The notes below the pieces were generated by a model, which saw nothing but the letters and a program-made list of their open reading frames with translations, had not been told where the DNA came from and made no database searches. Shown here in pieces: positions 34,580 to 45,480 of a stretch of 64,000 nucleotides of DNA (positions are counted from its first letter, which is position 1; every line of letters begins with the position of its first letter). The stretch spans positions 299,886-363,885 of the forward strand of contig JBBHKE010002909.1 in the NCBI GenBank assembly GCA_037447655.1, read 5' to 3'. A program made the position numbers and the translations under genes. This DNA comes from Zygnema cylindricum (lineage: Eukaryota > Streptophyta > Zygnematophyceae > Zygnematales > Zygnemataceae).

Positions 34580-35267
34580 CTTACTCTGTGTGCTCTGGAT
34601 CCCATGTGTGCGGTGTCAAAAACCCAGGGAGCTCCTAAAATCCGTGTTATGTGATTCTAACTATCCTCAACCTGTTACATTTTATCATCTCCCGGGTTGA
34701 CATTTTCTAGAACGTACCCCACCGGTGTGTCCTCGTGCTGTTGAAGCCATGTGATTAATTCAATCATCCTGTGAAATGTTCCACTTTTGCGGTCTTGATG
34801 CCTTTTTCCTTGTCTTGCTAGGGAGTATCCTTGACAAGGCCAGCCTGCCAACACCAAATCCACCCTTCCCAAACTGGCTAGATGGGGCGCCATGATGTTT
34901 TCTACATTTTGGGGAAGACTTCAGTGAGCCGTGGAAAAGGCTTCACTAGAAACTGTTGAGGATATAGGTGATGAAGTTGGTGGAGGCGGTGGTCGGTGAC
35001 AGCCCGCGCCTCGGATGATATTTCTACGGCTGCGTATGACTCCACCAGATATGTTGTTTTCAAAACCGCTTCCAAATCGGAACTAATTCTCGAAAAGAGA
35101 GGAGAAATACGGAGTTCAGAATCGGGGGTTGCTAATGACACCACTTGTCGATTGAACTCCACGTTATCAGACTTGGGTGTGGAAGCATCAGACCTGGGTG
35201 TAAAAACTGCTTCCTTTAATGATAATGCCGAAAATGTTTTATCCACTCCGCGCCGGAGTTTTGCCAC
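34580..35267 (-). pseudogene. DNA (cytosine-5) methyltransferase domain inside Gypsy-2
   Basis: Between protease and RT of Gypsy-2 the minus strand encodes a C5-methyltransferase. A motif I-like start is 'LFSRISSDLEAVLKT' (about 35085-35130). The adenosyl-methionine pocket acid lies in 'YAAVEISSEARAV'. Motif IV is 'LVLAGWPCQGYSLA' with the catalytic Cys at 34834-34836. Motif VI is 'GYVLENVNP' with the Glu at 34705-34707. A motif VIII-like 'GSRAHRV' is near 34600. A one-base shift at about 34902 separates the first third from the rest, stops lie at 34672 and 34652, and the target-recognition region and motifs IX-X are deleted. The domain would transfer methyl groups to cytosine. It is in the same slot as in Gypsy-3, so it is part of the element and not a host gene. 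Confidence 0.85.
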
Positions 35268-35283
35268 GTGTAATAATCTATTC

Positions 35284-35870
35284 TTATATTCCTCTTCCCA
35301 CCGCTTGGAAATAGGGAATTCCTAGATTTCTTTTGCGATATCTGTGGAACTGCCGAACAGTTCCGTGAGAGATGAGGTAGTATACACCGGGTAGCAACCT
35401 GACAATGGGACATTTGTCTTCCCCCTGTTCCATAGATCCAAAGGAACCACCACTTTGGTACCCTCCGGATTTTCGGGGTCCCGAATGGTACATTGTTCCT
35501 TCCACACGCTCAAACTCATGTTGAGCCGGGTCCAAGCGGCCATTCCCAACAAAATTTCGAATTGAGTCCCTTCCACCACCAAGAACGGATGCTCAATTTT
35601 CACCCGTTGGCCTCCGTCATCAGAAAACTCGATTTCCATGGTCTTGTTTATTCCATAGTCTGGATGACTGCCGCTACTTACAGTGCTTAAGCAGGTATTG
35701 CTTGGGTAGATTTCGAGCCGGAGTTCCTCGGGCATTTTTTACAAAGCAGAGGTGGTAATGAGGTTGGGGAGCGCTCTGGTGTCGACCACACCGTCTTGGT
35801 ATCCCCCGTACCCGTTGAGCTTGAAGTTCATGGTTCGGTTCAGTATAAGAACCATTGATAAGGCTTTATA
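35284..35870 (-). pseudogene. Gypsy-2 aspartic protease
   Basis: The minus-strand frame has 'GVVDTRALPNLITT' at about 35750-35790, where the retropepsin D-T-G-A motif reads D-T-R-A (35772-35783), then 'FEILLGMAAWTRL' (the flap and ILG region) in 35322-35735. A stop lies just before 'MPEELRLEIYP'. The Gly-to-Arg change should abolish cleavage. It is immediately upstream of the methyltransferase. Confidence 0.75.
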
Positions 35871-36614
35871 GTCCCTATCCACTATAGGGGTTTTAAGGAT
35901 AGTTGGACAAAAAGACTGCGGTTGGCAGAGTGGTCCTGTCGACTCCCCTCTTTCCAGAGTGGATCTCCTCTCCCAATGCCTGAATGAGGATTTCTTCAGG
36001 CAGGTTGTGGGAGGATGCTAGAGTCTTCACGTGTGTGAGGGCATATAGCATGAGGTGCGGAACTAGCATGATAGCCGGTTTGGAGGAAGGAAGTGTTACT
36101 TTCGGCGAAGATGGGGAGGAGTTCGGTTCCTGCAGATCCTGATTTTGTCTTTTTTTCTCACTCTCGGAGTCGGAATCTAGGATTGGAGGTGTTTAAGGAG
36201 TGTCATACTTCGGGCGTTCTGCCATATATCTCTTAAACCAATCCTGATTGTTCTTTTTCTCTCGTCTCCGTGACTCCTTTCGCTGCTGTTTCTCGTTCTA
36301 GAAATTTTCGAAACTTGGAGGTAATTTAGGTTTGATTCCTAAGCCGATGTCGCTATTCAACATTACTACCCTGGGAGTAAATGACAAAGGCCCTGTAGCT
36401 TTCTGGTTGTGATCCCTCTGACCCATTTTTTTGCCTGTCCTATCTTTGCATCGAGGTGGAGTTGCGGAGTTGGCGGCGGCTGTCTCCCACCCCAAGATTC
36501 CAAGCTCTGAACGGGAAGGTTTGGGCATGGTGGGCATTTGGGGGTTCCAAATCCCAGCCCAATAAGTCGTCATCGTTGGCACCCGCTTTGCCTTGAAGCT
36601 CAAGCTTCCCTAGC
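35871..36614 (-). pseudogene. Gypsy-2 gag/protease linker
   Basis: The minus-strand coding-like frame contains 'GKLELQGKAGANDDDL' and 'LGWDLEPPNAHHAQTF' (36470-36610). It resumes beyond the LTR inserted at 36615-37835, where the preceding residues 'QKQKHELSEA' fit directly. Pro- and charge-rich, no domain recognised. Confidence 0.6.
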
Positions 36615-37835
36615 TGTTGATATTTGTGTATTTTCTAGGTCTGTAAATAGGATAGAAAAAGCCAGAGGCAGTTTGCCTCTAACTCCCCTCTCCAAGCCCC
36701 CACACTTGTTGCAGTCACTAAAGGTTGGATAGGGAGCTAGAGCCATGGCTGCCTAAGCTCTCTAGAGAAGACATGGGGTAAATTAGGTAGACTTACCAAA
36801 AGATAGGTGACGCACCCAGGAATCGATCGTGGTCCTTGCCGTCTGTCAATTTGCATTAGCCGTTAGCTTTAGCCGTTAAGTCTAGGAAACATATTACGAT
36901 ATATTGGGTTTGATAAATATATAAATCGTTAAATGTAGATTAATTCGTTTAACTGCAAATAGATACGTAGTGCATAGATACAGTTTGATTTAGTACAAAG
37001 TACGGTATGGGGACAGAACGGATACCGCGCATTTGTTTCGATAGCGAAACAAATACTGCGCGTCGAATTTCAGCGGCTAGGATTATAACCGGTTTTGATC
37101 GGACGGCCGCGATAGGCGCCGCGATCACGGAAAAGGCACTTTTGGCGTTTTACGGTCTTTGCCACGTCAGCTGACACGTGGCGTGATAACATTGGATTAC
37201 GGGAATTCCGGAGATTAGAGCAACTAATCCTGATTTGACACGTGTCGACATTTTGGCCATGTCGTACAATGGTCGTACAGAAAGTACACCGGTACCTGTA
37301 CTTTTCTGTACGACACACTGATTTGATTGGTGTCGTACTTCAGTAGATAGAGTTTTAGAGGGGGAATAGGACTTAGAAAATTTTGGGTAGGTAGCGGCCT
37401 CTCCTAGAGAGCACCTTGTACAAATAACAAACTTTGGCCAGCCATAACTATCAATTTACTTGACCATTTTCAGTGAATCTTTTTGCTGCAGACTCAAGGG
37501 AGTCCAAGCTACACAGTGGTGTAGTCGGTCAGAGTTTTTGTCTGCCAGGGTGGCTGCATTTCTAAGGGAAAGTCAAAGTGGGTGAATGTGTCCAAATCTC
37601 ATATTCTAACTTTGCATTCTGTGGTGGAACTGAGCACACAGAAAGTGTTATTTCACAGGGGTGAATCTATATTGGGGTTGTGACTGCCAAGGGGTCAGTC
37701 ATTTGGGTTTATATCAAGTTTGGAGTCGGCACTATCTAGATTAGCTTCTTTGGATCTGCCTACTCTGAGGGCCAATGGAGGTCTCAGAGTTTCAGGTTAT
37801 GGGCCCACCATCTAGGGTGCCTATGTTTTATGGAA
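36615..37835 (+). mobile_element. LTR-A insertion with primer site but no second LTR
   Basis: A complete plus-strand LTR (36615-37794, 'tgttgatatttgtg' to 'cagagtttca') is followed by the half-tRNA primer site GGTTATGGGCCCACC (37795-37809) and 26 more bases of a gag start ('PSRVPMFYGT'). Gypsy-2 gag then resumes. Flanks are CTAGC on the left and CTTGC on the right, four of five matching a target duplication. So the unit is one LTR plus 41 internal bases, either an internal deletion that removed the 3' LTR or an unusual insertion. Confidence 0.8.
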
Positions 37836-39754
37836 CTTGCTTCACTTAACTCGTGTTTTTGCTTTTGGAGTTGTTGCGATGCTGTGAGAGGAGCATGCTG
37901 GGAAGAAGATCCCAAGCAGAGGGCAACTAACTTTGCAGCCATTGCGGCCTGCTGCTGACTCTACGGCTGTATGATGATCTTCGGCGTAAGCTTGGCTGGA
38001 GCATCCGGGGCTCGCTCAGGTCTGTCTAGCGTGGACATAAGTTGGCGCCCCCAAGGGTAAAAAAGTTGGAGTGGGAGATGGTTAACAACTGTTTCTCCTT
38101 CTCTAGTAAACAAAGCAAATTGCATCATTTCCTTGGGTACTCCATTTTTTCGAAAACATTGCCCTTCCTTGTGCCCCTCAAATTTTAAAAGCTTTGCACT
38201 TGGCGCCCTCAGTGGTATATTTAATCTCGATTTTGTTGAAGATTTGAGCGTCATCAAACTTTGGAAGTTTGATTTGCCGCAATTGAGATTGGGACATCTT
38301 AGAGGTTTCGCTCTGTGGTGTTGGACGGTAAGTTTCCTTGGTTACCGGTGTCTTGTCCTCTCCCCTCCCTCCCTTGAGCTTTTATTGCTCTTTCAAGGTC
38401 CTTTCTGCACGTTCTTTCTCCCATTCCTTAAGTTTCAAAGCCAGCTCCGGTTTAAGTTTCCTGGTTGATTGGTTCCACCCATGACCCGGTTGCTGACAAT
38501 TCATGCAATTATAGAGAAATACTCGCTCATCTGCTCCCATAGCTGGTTCTCACCCGCTGTCAGCTACTTGCTTCCCTTTAAGCTTCCACAAAGCTTGAAG
38601 TTCAGCTTGTCCTCCTCATTCAAGGAGGTCTCCCCGGCGAATCCATTAAAATTTGCTTGGGCTTTGTCGGTCACGGCCTTCTCCCTTGCCTCATTGTGGA
38701 CGAAGTGGTCATAGAATTTCATTGCCACCAGTAAGATTTCCTTGGCGGAGGGATTGATGTCTTCAATTTCTTGTCCAGCAATCCAATTATCTATAGCAGT
38801 ATGCCTTGTCGTTCCGAATGAATTACGGACATCGATAAAGTATTTAATTGCCATCGCCAGAAGGTCAATCGTGGACAATTTTATTTTCTGACAAAAGCTT
38901 AAAAGTCGGTTGAAGAGAGTCTGGTGAGTCTCGTTATTCAAGCATCGGAATTACGTGAATTCCTTGATTGCGGACTCGTTTCTCTCTGTGTAGAGGAGTC
39001 TCCAGATGTTCAGCAGAGTGGTACAAGGGTTGGGATTAGCAACCATGCGAGTTGTTGCCTAGGCTGCCTGAATGGCTTGCAGCTGGTTTACATAAGCACT
39101 TCCTTGTGCCTGCAGTTTCATGTCATCTGTAAAGGTAGCAGTCAAAGGTGTCGCAGTCGCCGCAGCCAAGTCAGCCTTCGGTTGTAAAATTGCAACATCA
39201 AGGGCTGGATCCGAGATCTTAATAATAGGAGCCATCAAAAGAGGTTGACGCTTCTTGTAATCCGCCAACGCCCCTCCAGAAAGGTAGTTGACCATCATGG
39301 GGAAGAGTGTGTTCTCGAAGTCATCCGGAATGGCTCCTCCCTGATACTTATTAATTTCGGCTTGTGTGAAAGATTTCCACAACAACGCGAAATGCGAAAA
39401 TGTGATCCTCGAGCTATCTCTGGTAAAGATCCGGATATCCCCATTTCCTTTTCTTCCTCTGCACGGTTGGTGAAATGGGAAAAGGAAGGCCCGCTGGGGG
39501 TGACAAACTGAGCCGGCGAGATGACTCCCGTATTCTCTTCCTTGGGACCGGAACCGTGTCCTCCTCCGGTAGAAGGGGCTTCCCGGAGAGGTGTGGATCC
39601 CCCTCCCACAGAAGAAGTACTAGCGCCTCAAAATATGGTCGGAGGAAGGATATTCCCCACTTCTCCTCTATATGTACAAACGCTGCCAGTTTCTAGAGGT
39701 GGCCGCTACGTGGCCGCCTCGGGTTGCCTTACATCTATACCTCGAGGATGAAAA
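37836..39754 (-). pseudogene. Gypsy-2 gag
   Basis: Minus-strand fragments in changing frames. 'MLWKSFTQAEINKYQGG' and 'MAPIIKISDPALDVAI' lie at 39059-39385. A capsid-like helical region, 'NRLLSFCQKIKLSTIDLL' and 'TTRHTAIDNWIAGQEI', lies at 38564-38941. Near 38485-38525 is a degenerate zinc knuckle, 'CMNCQQPGHGWNQ', whose last Cys is lost. A Pro/Gly-rich N-terminus is at 39295-39609. It continues past the solo LTR at 39755 into 40947-41242. Confidence 0.7.
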
Positions 39755-40946
39755 TGAAACTCTGTATGCTCCATTGCCCACAGAAATCGCGGATCCAAAA
39801 GAAGCTTATCTAGATAGTCCCGACTCCTAGTTGATATAAACCCAAATGACTGACCCCTTGACAATCACAAACCCATTATAGCTTCACCCCTGTGAAATAA
39901 GACTTTCTGTGTGCTCAGTTCCACCACAGAATGCAAAGTTAGAATGTGAGTTTTGGACACATTCACCCACTTTGAATTTCCCTTAGAAATGCAGCCACCC
40001 TAGTAGGCAAAAACTCTGACCGACTACACCCCTGTGTAGCCTAGACACCCTTGAGTCTGCATGGACTCCCTTGAGTCTGCAGCAAAAAGAATCACTGAAA
40101 ATGGTCAAGTAAATTGATTGTTATGGCTGGCCAAAGTTTGCCAATTATACAAGGTGCTCTCTGGGAGAGGTAGCTACCTACTCAAAATTTTCTAAGTCTT
40201 ATTCCCCCTCTAAAACTCTATCTACTCAAGTACGGCACCAATCAAATTACTGTGTCGTACAAAAAAGTACAGGTGCCGGTGTACTTTATGTACGGCCATT
40301 GTACGACATGGCCAAAATGTCGACACGTGTCAAATCAGGATTAGTTCGTGTAATCTCCAAAATTCTCGTAATCCAATGTTATCATGCCACATGTCATCTA
40401 TCGTGGCAAAGACTGTAAAACGCCAAAAGTACCTTTTCTGTGATTGCGGCGCCTATCTCGGCCGTCCGATCAAAACCGGCTATAATCTTAGCCGCTGAAA
40501 TTCGACGCGCGGTATTTGTTCGCTATTGAAACAAATGCGCGGTATCCGTTCCGTCCCCATACCGTACTCCGTACTAAATCAAACTGTATCTATGCACTAA
40601 GTATCTATTCGCTGTTAAACGAGTTAATCTACATGTTACAATATATATATTTATCGAACCTTATATATCGTAATATGTGTCCTAGACTTAACGGTTAGAG
40701 CTAACGGCTATTGTAATTTGACGGACGGCAGGTACCAAGATCAATTCCTGGGTCCGTCAAATAACTTTTGGTAAATCTATCTAATCCACCCCTTGTCTTC
40801 TCTAGTGAGCTTAGACAGCCATGGCTCTAGCTCCCTATGAAGCCTTCAGTGACTACAACAAGTGTGGGGGCTTGGAGAAGGGAGTCAGGGACAGATTGCC
40901 TTTGCTCTTTTTCTATAAAGACCTAGAAAATACTCAAATATCAACA
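39755..40946 (-). mobile_element. Solo LTR-A, target duplication GAAAA
   Basis: 1192 bp from 'tgaaactctgtatg' to 'atatcaaca', flanked on both sides by GAAAA (39750-39754 and 40947-40951). An uninterrupted relative of the target exists at about 61537-61551 ('ctcgaggatgaaaaccctcc'), so both the insertion point and the 5-bp duplication are confirmed within the window. Confidence 0.95.
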
Positions 40947-41242
40947 GAAAACCCTCCCTACGCAACAAAAATAATGCATGAACCTCCGAGGGTTCACGAC
41001 TTTGACATGTGTCAGGTATGTAACCATTTAAGTCTATAAGATGTCACGTTTAGAGCCGTTCAAATTCGCAAAATCCGATGCCGTACCGCAATCTGATTTC
41101 ATGCCGGTAATATGGTACGACCTCCGTTCCGTCTGTATCTTCAACTGAACAGTTCGCACTTGACCTGTAATATTCCCTTATACCCCAATTAGTAAAAGAA
41201 CCAACAATAATACTCGCCAACGTGTTGCGGCATGACAGTTGT
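40947..41242 (-). pseudogene. Gypsy-2 5' gag-like segment (repeat R)
   Basis: About 290 bases, with the piece at 39664-39754, are repeated at 61458-61830. The minus strand reads partly open: 'SSANCSVEDTDGTEVVPYY' and 'YGIGFCEFERL'. The same frame in the other copy runs on through 'DTCPSRVPSEVDALF'. No domain recognised; by position it is the N-terminal part of a gypsy gag. Confidence 0.5.
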
Positions 41243-42416
41243 TGAAACTCTGAGACCTCCATTGGCCCTCAGAGTATGCAGATCCAAAAGAAGCTAATCT
41301 AGATAGTGCCGACTCCAAGTTGATATAAACCCTAATGACTGACCCCTTGACAGTTAGAACCCCAATATAGATTCACCCCTGTGAAATAACACTTTCTGTG
41401 TGCTCAGTTCCACCACAGAATGCAAAGTTAGAATATGAGATTTGGACACATTCACCCACTTTGAATTTCCCTTAGAAATGCAGCCACCCTGGCAAACAAA
41501 TCCTCTGACCGACTACACCCCTATGTAGCCTGGACTCCCCTAAGTCTTTTTAATCAATGAAAATGGTCAATTAAATTGATAGTTATGGCTGGCCAAAGTT
41601 TGTCATTTATACAGGGTGCTCTCTGGGAGAGGCAACTACCTACCCAAAATTTTCTAAGTCATATTCCCCCTCTAAAACTCTATCTAATGAAATACGGCAC
41701 CAATCAAATTACTGTGTCGTACAAAAAAGTATAGGTGCCGGTGTCCTTTATGTACGACCATTGTACGACATGGCCAAAAAGTCGACACGTGTCAAATCAG
41801 GATTAGTTCCTGTAATCTTCGGAATTCCTGTAATCCAATGGTATTAAGCCACGTGTCATTTGACGTGGCAAAGACCGATAAACGCCAAAAATGCCTTTTT
41901 TGTGATCGCTGCGCCTATCACGACCTTCTGATCAAAACCGGGTATAATCCTAGCCGCTGAAATTCGACGCGCGATATTTGTTTCGCTATCGTAACAAATG
42001 CGCGGTATCCATTCTGTCCCCATATTGTACTTCGTACTAAAACAAACTGTATCTATGCGCTAAGTATCTATTCGCCGTTAAACGAATTAATCTACATGTA
42101 ACGATTTATATATTTATCAAACCCTATATATCGTAATATGTGTCTTAGACTTAACGGCTAGAGCTAACGGCTACTTCACACTGACGGACGGCAGGGACCA
42201 GGATCAATTCCTGGGTCCGTTAACTAACTTTTGTTAAGTCTACCTAATTTACCCCATGTCTTCTCTAGAGAGCTTTTGCAGCCATGGCTCTAGCTCCCTA
42301 TCCAGCCTTCAGTGACTACAACAAGTGTGGGGGCTTTGGAGATGGGAGTAAGAGGCAAACTGCCTCATCCTTTTTCTATCCTATTTACAGACCTAGAAAA
42401 TACACAAATATCAACA
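41243..42416 (-). mobile_element. Mini-element: left (3') LTR
   Basis: 1174 bp, 'tgaaactctgagacc' to 'atatcaaca'. The five bases before it, GTTGT (41238-41242), equal the five after the LTR ending at 43623. It therefore pairs with 42600-43623 as one insertion. Confidence 0.85.
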
Positions 42417-42599
42417 AGTCCGAGAGCAACAAGGGATGTCATCAACTTCACACCAGCAGCCCACCAAATCTGAGAACACTGCAACCAACTGACCGTCTAC
42501 GGACAGGGCGACCTCTCCGGCACGGGCCGGGAAGGAACCAGCAAGCGGGGGTTACCAGAACCCAAGAGAGTGCACCGGTTTGACCATAGAGACAGCAAG
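42417..42599. mobile_element. Mini-element: 183-bp core
   Basis: No gag or pol and no clear primer site next to the right LTR ('gacagcaag' replaces the usual 'cccataacc'). G/C richer than the surrounding sequence. It may be a captured segment or the scrambled remains of an internal region. Confidence 0.6.
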
Positions 42600-43623
42600 T
42601 GCAATTCTGTGTCCTCCATTGGACTACAGAATACAGGAAGCCTCTAGATAGTATTTAACTAACCCACTTTAAGCCACGACCACTTCTGCCCAAAAAAGGC
42701 AAACTGACAAATTGACTGCACCCCTGTGTAGCCTGGACTCCCCTGAGTCCGTAGCAAAAAGAATCACTGAAAACGGCCAACCAGGCGATAAGTTATGAGC
42801 CGGCAAAAATGCCAATTTATACAAAGCTCTCTTAGAGAGGCAGCTGCCTACCCAAAATTTTCTAAGTCCTATTCCCTCTCTAAAACTCTATCTACTGAAG
42901 TACGACACCAATCAAATTATTGTGTCGTACCGAAAAGTACAGGTGCTGGTGTACTTTATGTACGACCATTGTACGACATTGCCAAAATGTCGACACGTGT
43001 CAAATCAGGATTAGTTCCTGTAATCTCTTGAATTCCCGTGGTCCAATGTTATCACGCCACGTGTCATCTGACGTGGCAAAGACCGTAAAACGCCAAAAAT
43101 GTCTTTTCCGTGATCGCGGCGCCTATCGTGGCCGTCCGATCAAAACCGGCTATAATCCTAGCCGCTGAAATTCGACGCGCGGTATTTGTTTCGCTATCGA
43201 AACAAATGCGTGGTATCCGTTCTGTCCACATACGATACTTCGTACTAAATCAAACTGTATCTTTGTACTAAGTATCTATTAGCCGTTAAACGGATTAATC
43301 TACATATGACGATTTATATATTTATCAAACCCTCTATATCGTAATATCTCTCCTAGACTTAACGGCTACAGCTAACGGCTAATGCGGATTGACGGACGGC
43401 AGGTACCAGGATCAATTCTTGGGTCCGTCAACTAAATTTTGGTAAGTCTACCTAATTTACACCCTGTCTTCTGTAGAGAGCCTAGGCAGCCATGGCTCTA
43501 GCTCCCTATCCAGCCTTCAGTGACTAGAACAAGTGTGGGGGCTTGGATAAGGGAGTTAGAGGCAGACCGCCTCAGCTCTTTTTCTATCCTAATACAGACC
43601 TAGAAAATATTCAAATATCAACA
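42600..43623 (-). mobile_element. Mini-element: right (5') LTR, divergent start
   Basis: 1024 bp. The first about 200 bases on the plus strand ('tgcaattctgtgtcctcc') are a diverged version of the family start; the rest matches 41243-42416 closely. It ends 'atatcaaca' followed by GTTGT. The difference between the two ends suggests recombination between subfamilies. Confidence 0.8.
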
Positions 43624-43628
43624 GTTGT

Positions 43629-43840
43629 CGTGCATGAGCATACAACTGTCAAATGACATGCATCACACCTAATTAGCGTTGCCAAGAATGTATGGACCGC
43701 ACATATGTATGCCAAAACGAGAGGGCAAAGAATATATATCATCAGAAATATTAATGAATAAGCTCAAGAAAAAAAACAAACAAATAAAAGTACAACGACA
43801 AGTTTAGTAGGTAGAGAGGGAAACGAGGGATGGAATTCCC
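43629..43840 (-). mobile_element. Probable Gypsy-3 3' end / LTR
   Basis: Just downstream (minus strand) of the PHD finger of Gypsy-3 there is a G10 polypurine tract (C run at 43837-43846), then A/T-rich sequence. By position this is where the 3' LTR should begin, but no second copy was found to prove it. Confidence 0.35.
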
Positions 43841-43894
43841 CCCCCCCAGCTCCTTAGCTTGCAGGGAGCTAGGAAGGACAGCTGGTAGGTTGCA

Positions 43895-44029
43895 ACATCC
43901 ATGGCAAAACCACCGTCTAGCCCGAATAACGTGCAAAGGTGGGACCAAGCACCCCATGTGAAATCATAGATTGCAATAGTCGCAGAGAACCATCGTCGTT
44001 TCTCCATCAGACCGCTGACACAACTGACA
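43895..44029 (-). other. PHD finger at the C-terminus of Gypsy-3 pol
   Basis: The minus-strand frame gives all eight zinc ligands of a C4HC3 PHD finger: 'ECQLCQRSDG', 'MVLCDYCNL', 'FHMGCLVPPL' and 'RWFCHGC'. The only defect is a TGA between 'CNL' and 'FHMGC', where PHD fingers usually have Trp (TGG). PHD fingers bind histone H3 tails, most often by Lys4 state. The domain follows the integrase and lies in a different frame from it. Confidence 0.85.
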
Positions 44030-45480
44030 CTCGGTGGCCTCGGTAATCGGCATCCGCCACGGATACATACTGTGGGAGAAATCAGGCAGGTAGCAGGGGG
44101 CAAAAAATTTCGAATGTTATCGCAAAGTCCACGTGTCGGCCCCTTGTAGGCTTAATAATCCATTGGAGTCGATTTTGGTGATCCTCAATATGTGAGACGA
44201 GACATCCGTGTCAAGTGTGTCAAATGTTTGCCGACGCAAATATACATAGTCCCCACCCGATAGGGTTTTTGTTGTGGCCGGTAACTGCCACTGCGAGTTG
44301 TTGCAAACTATAAGGAGTCGCGATGTTGAGCAATCTGCAAGTTTTCAAAGGCCATTGGAATTTCCCTAGCAAAAAGCAAATCCCGGTTGGTTAGTTCTTC
44401 CAGAAAAAGAGAATTAGACATAAGCAGCAAAGGAAAACTAGCAGCTTTATGTATATTTCTACCGAGCAGTGGCTGTCTTCCAAATAACACATAATAGGGA
44501 CTGAAATTTGCTAAGCTGGCCTGTACACACATGCGATAACCCATGACAATATAACCCAATGATTCATCCCACACAGTAATTTGTTTCTCGAAGCAATGTT
44601 TAGGCAAAGTCCACTTAAATGTTTGCACCGCCCTCTCGGCCAAAACGTCTACTTGGGGATGATCTCGACTTGTTCGACGGTGATGGATCAACGCCTCGTC
44701 CAACATTTCTTGAAATTCGCCACGGAACTTGGTCCCCTTGTCCGTAAAGACTTCTGCTAGAGCTCCATATCGGAGGAGCACATGCTCATTCAAAGCGGCG
44801 GTGGTGAGTTTTGCAGTTTTGTGTGGGAGGGCCACAACTTCCACCCATTTGCTGAAATTCTCGATCATGATAATGAGGTATTGCTTGCCTTTTCTTGAGA
44901 TGGGAGAAGGACTTGCCAGATCACACGACCACTTGTAGAAAAGACCTTGGATAGGCAAAGGTTAAAGTGTAGTTTGACGGTTAGAGAAAGAGGTCCGCAA
45001 CCGGTCACATGTGCTACATTCTTGTAACACGGCCGCAACCTCCGCCTGCATGAGTGACCACCAATAACGTGCCTCTACCAAACTCAAAGTATGTTTAGTA
45101 CCATAATGTCCTAGATTAGTATGAATCTGATCGATAAGTGATAGGCGTTTTGTCGGCCGAGGAAAATGCCGATGACTTCCATCTGCGAGGAGACGGATAA
45201 AGGAACCTCCCATCCATAAGTAATTTTTGAGCTCTTTTACAAACACGCCCCTCCTCTCGTGGTGTGGTGCCTGTTCGAAAGGACTGGGTGGATAAAAATA
45301 GGACCAGAGCGCTGTCCCGCCATGGATCGAGTTTAGTTTTGTGAACTGTGGGACCCAAAGAACTATAGACTTGGTGCGCTCTAGCACACAGCGATGCAAG
45401 TGGTTCGTCATCAAAATCCTGTCGCACTCTATTATTGCCAGAATTAGGTAAGGGGTTTCAGGAAAGACCGACGGCATTCA
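44030..45480 (-). pseudogene. Gypsy-3 integrase
   Basis: One minus-strand frame from 45477 to 44308 with a single TAA (44959-44961). The HHCC finger is 'HTNLGHYGTKHT' and 'CSTCDRLRTSF'. The core has Asp in 'YKWSCDLASPSP', Asp in 'EVFTDKGTKFRGEF' and Glu in 'DVLAERAVQTFK', so all three catalytic residues are present. The C-terminal 'FLEELTNRDLLFAREIPMA' follows. About 44030-44307 links to the PHD finger. It inserts the cDNA into the host genome. Among the three gypsy copies this is the best preserved integrase. Confidence 0.9.

Noticed and set aside
34675-34893. A free-standing host DNA methyltransferase gene
   Set aside because: It lies exactly between gypsy protease and RT on the same strand, and Gypsy-3 has the same order; a host gene is unlikely.
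41050-41262. A 70-codon protein starting 'MEVSEFQ'
   Set aside because: Same LTR-derived start fused to gag-like repeat R.
42190-42230. A tRNA gene or SINE in the LTR because of the T-arm-like palindrome
   Set aside because: There is no A box, anticodon arm or acceptor stem around it; only the T-arm-like part is present.
42284-42583. Plus-strand frame beginning 'MALAPYPAFSDYNKCGG', recurring in many places
   Set aside because: It is the antisense of the conserved LTR-A hairpin; it recurs because the LTR does, and breaks in most copies.
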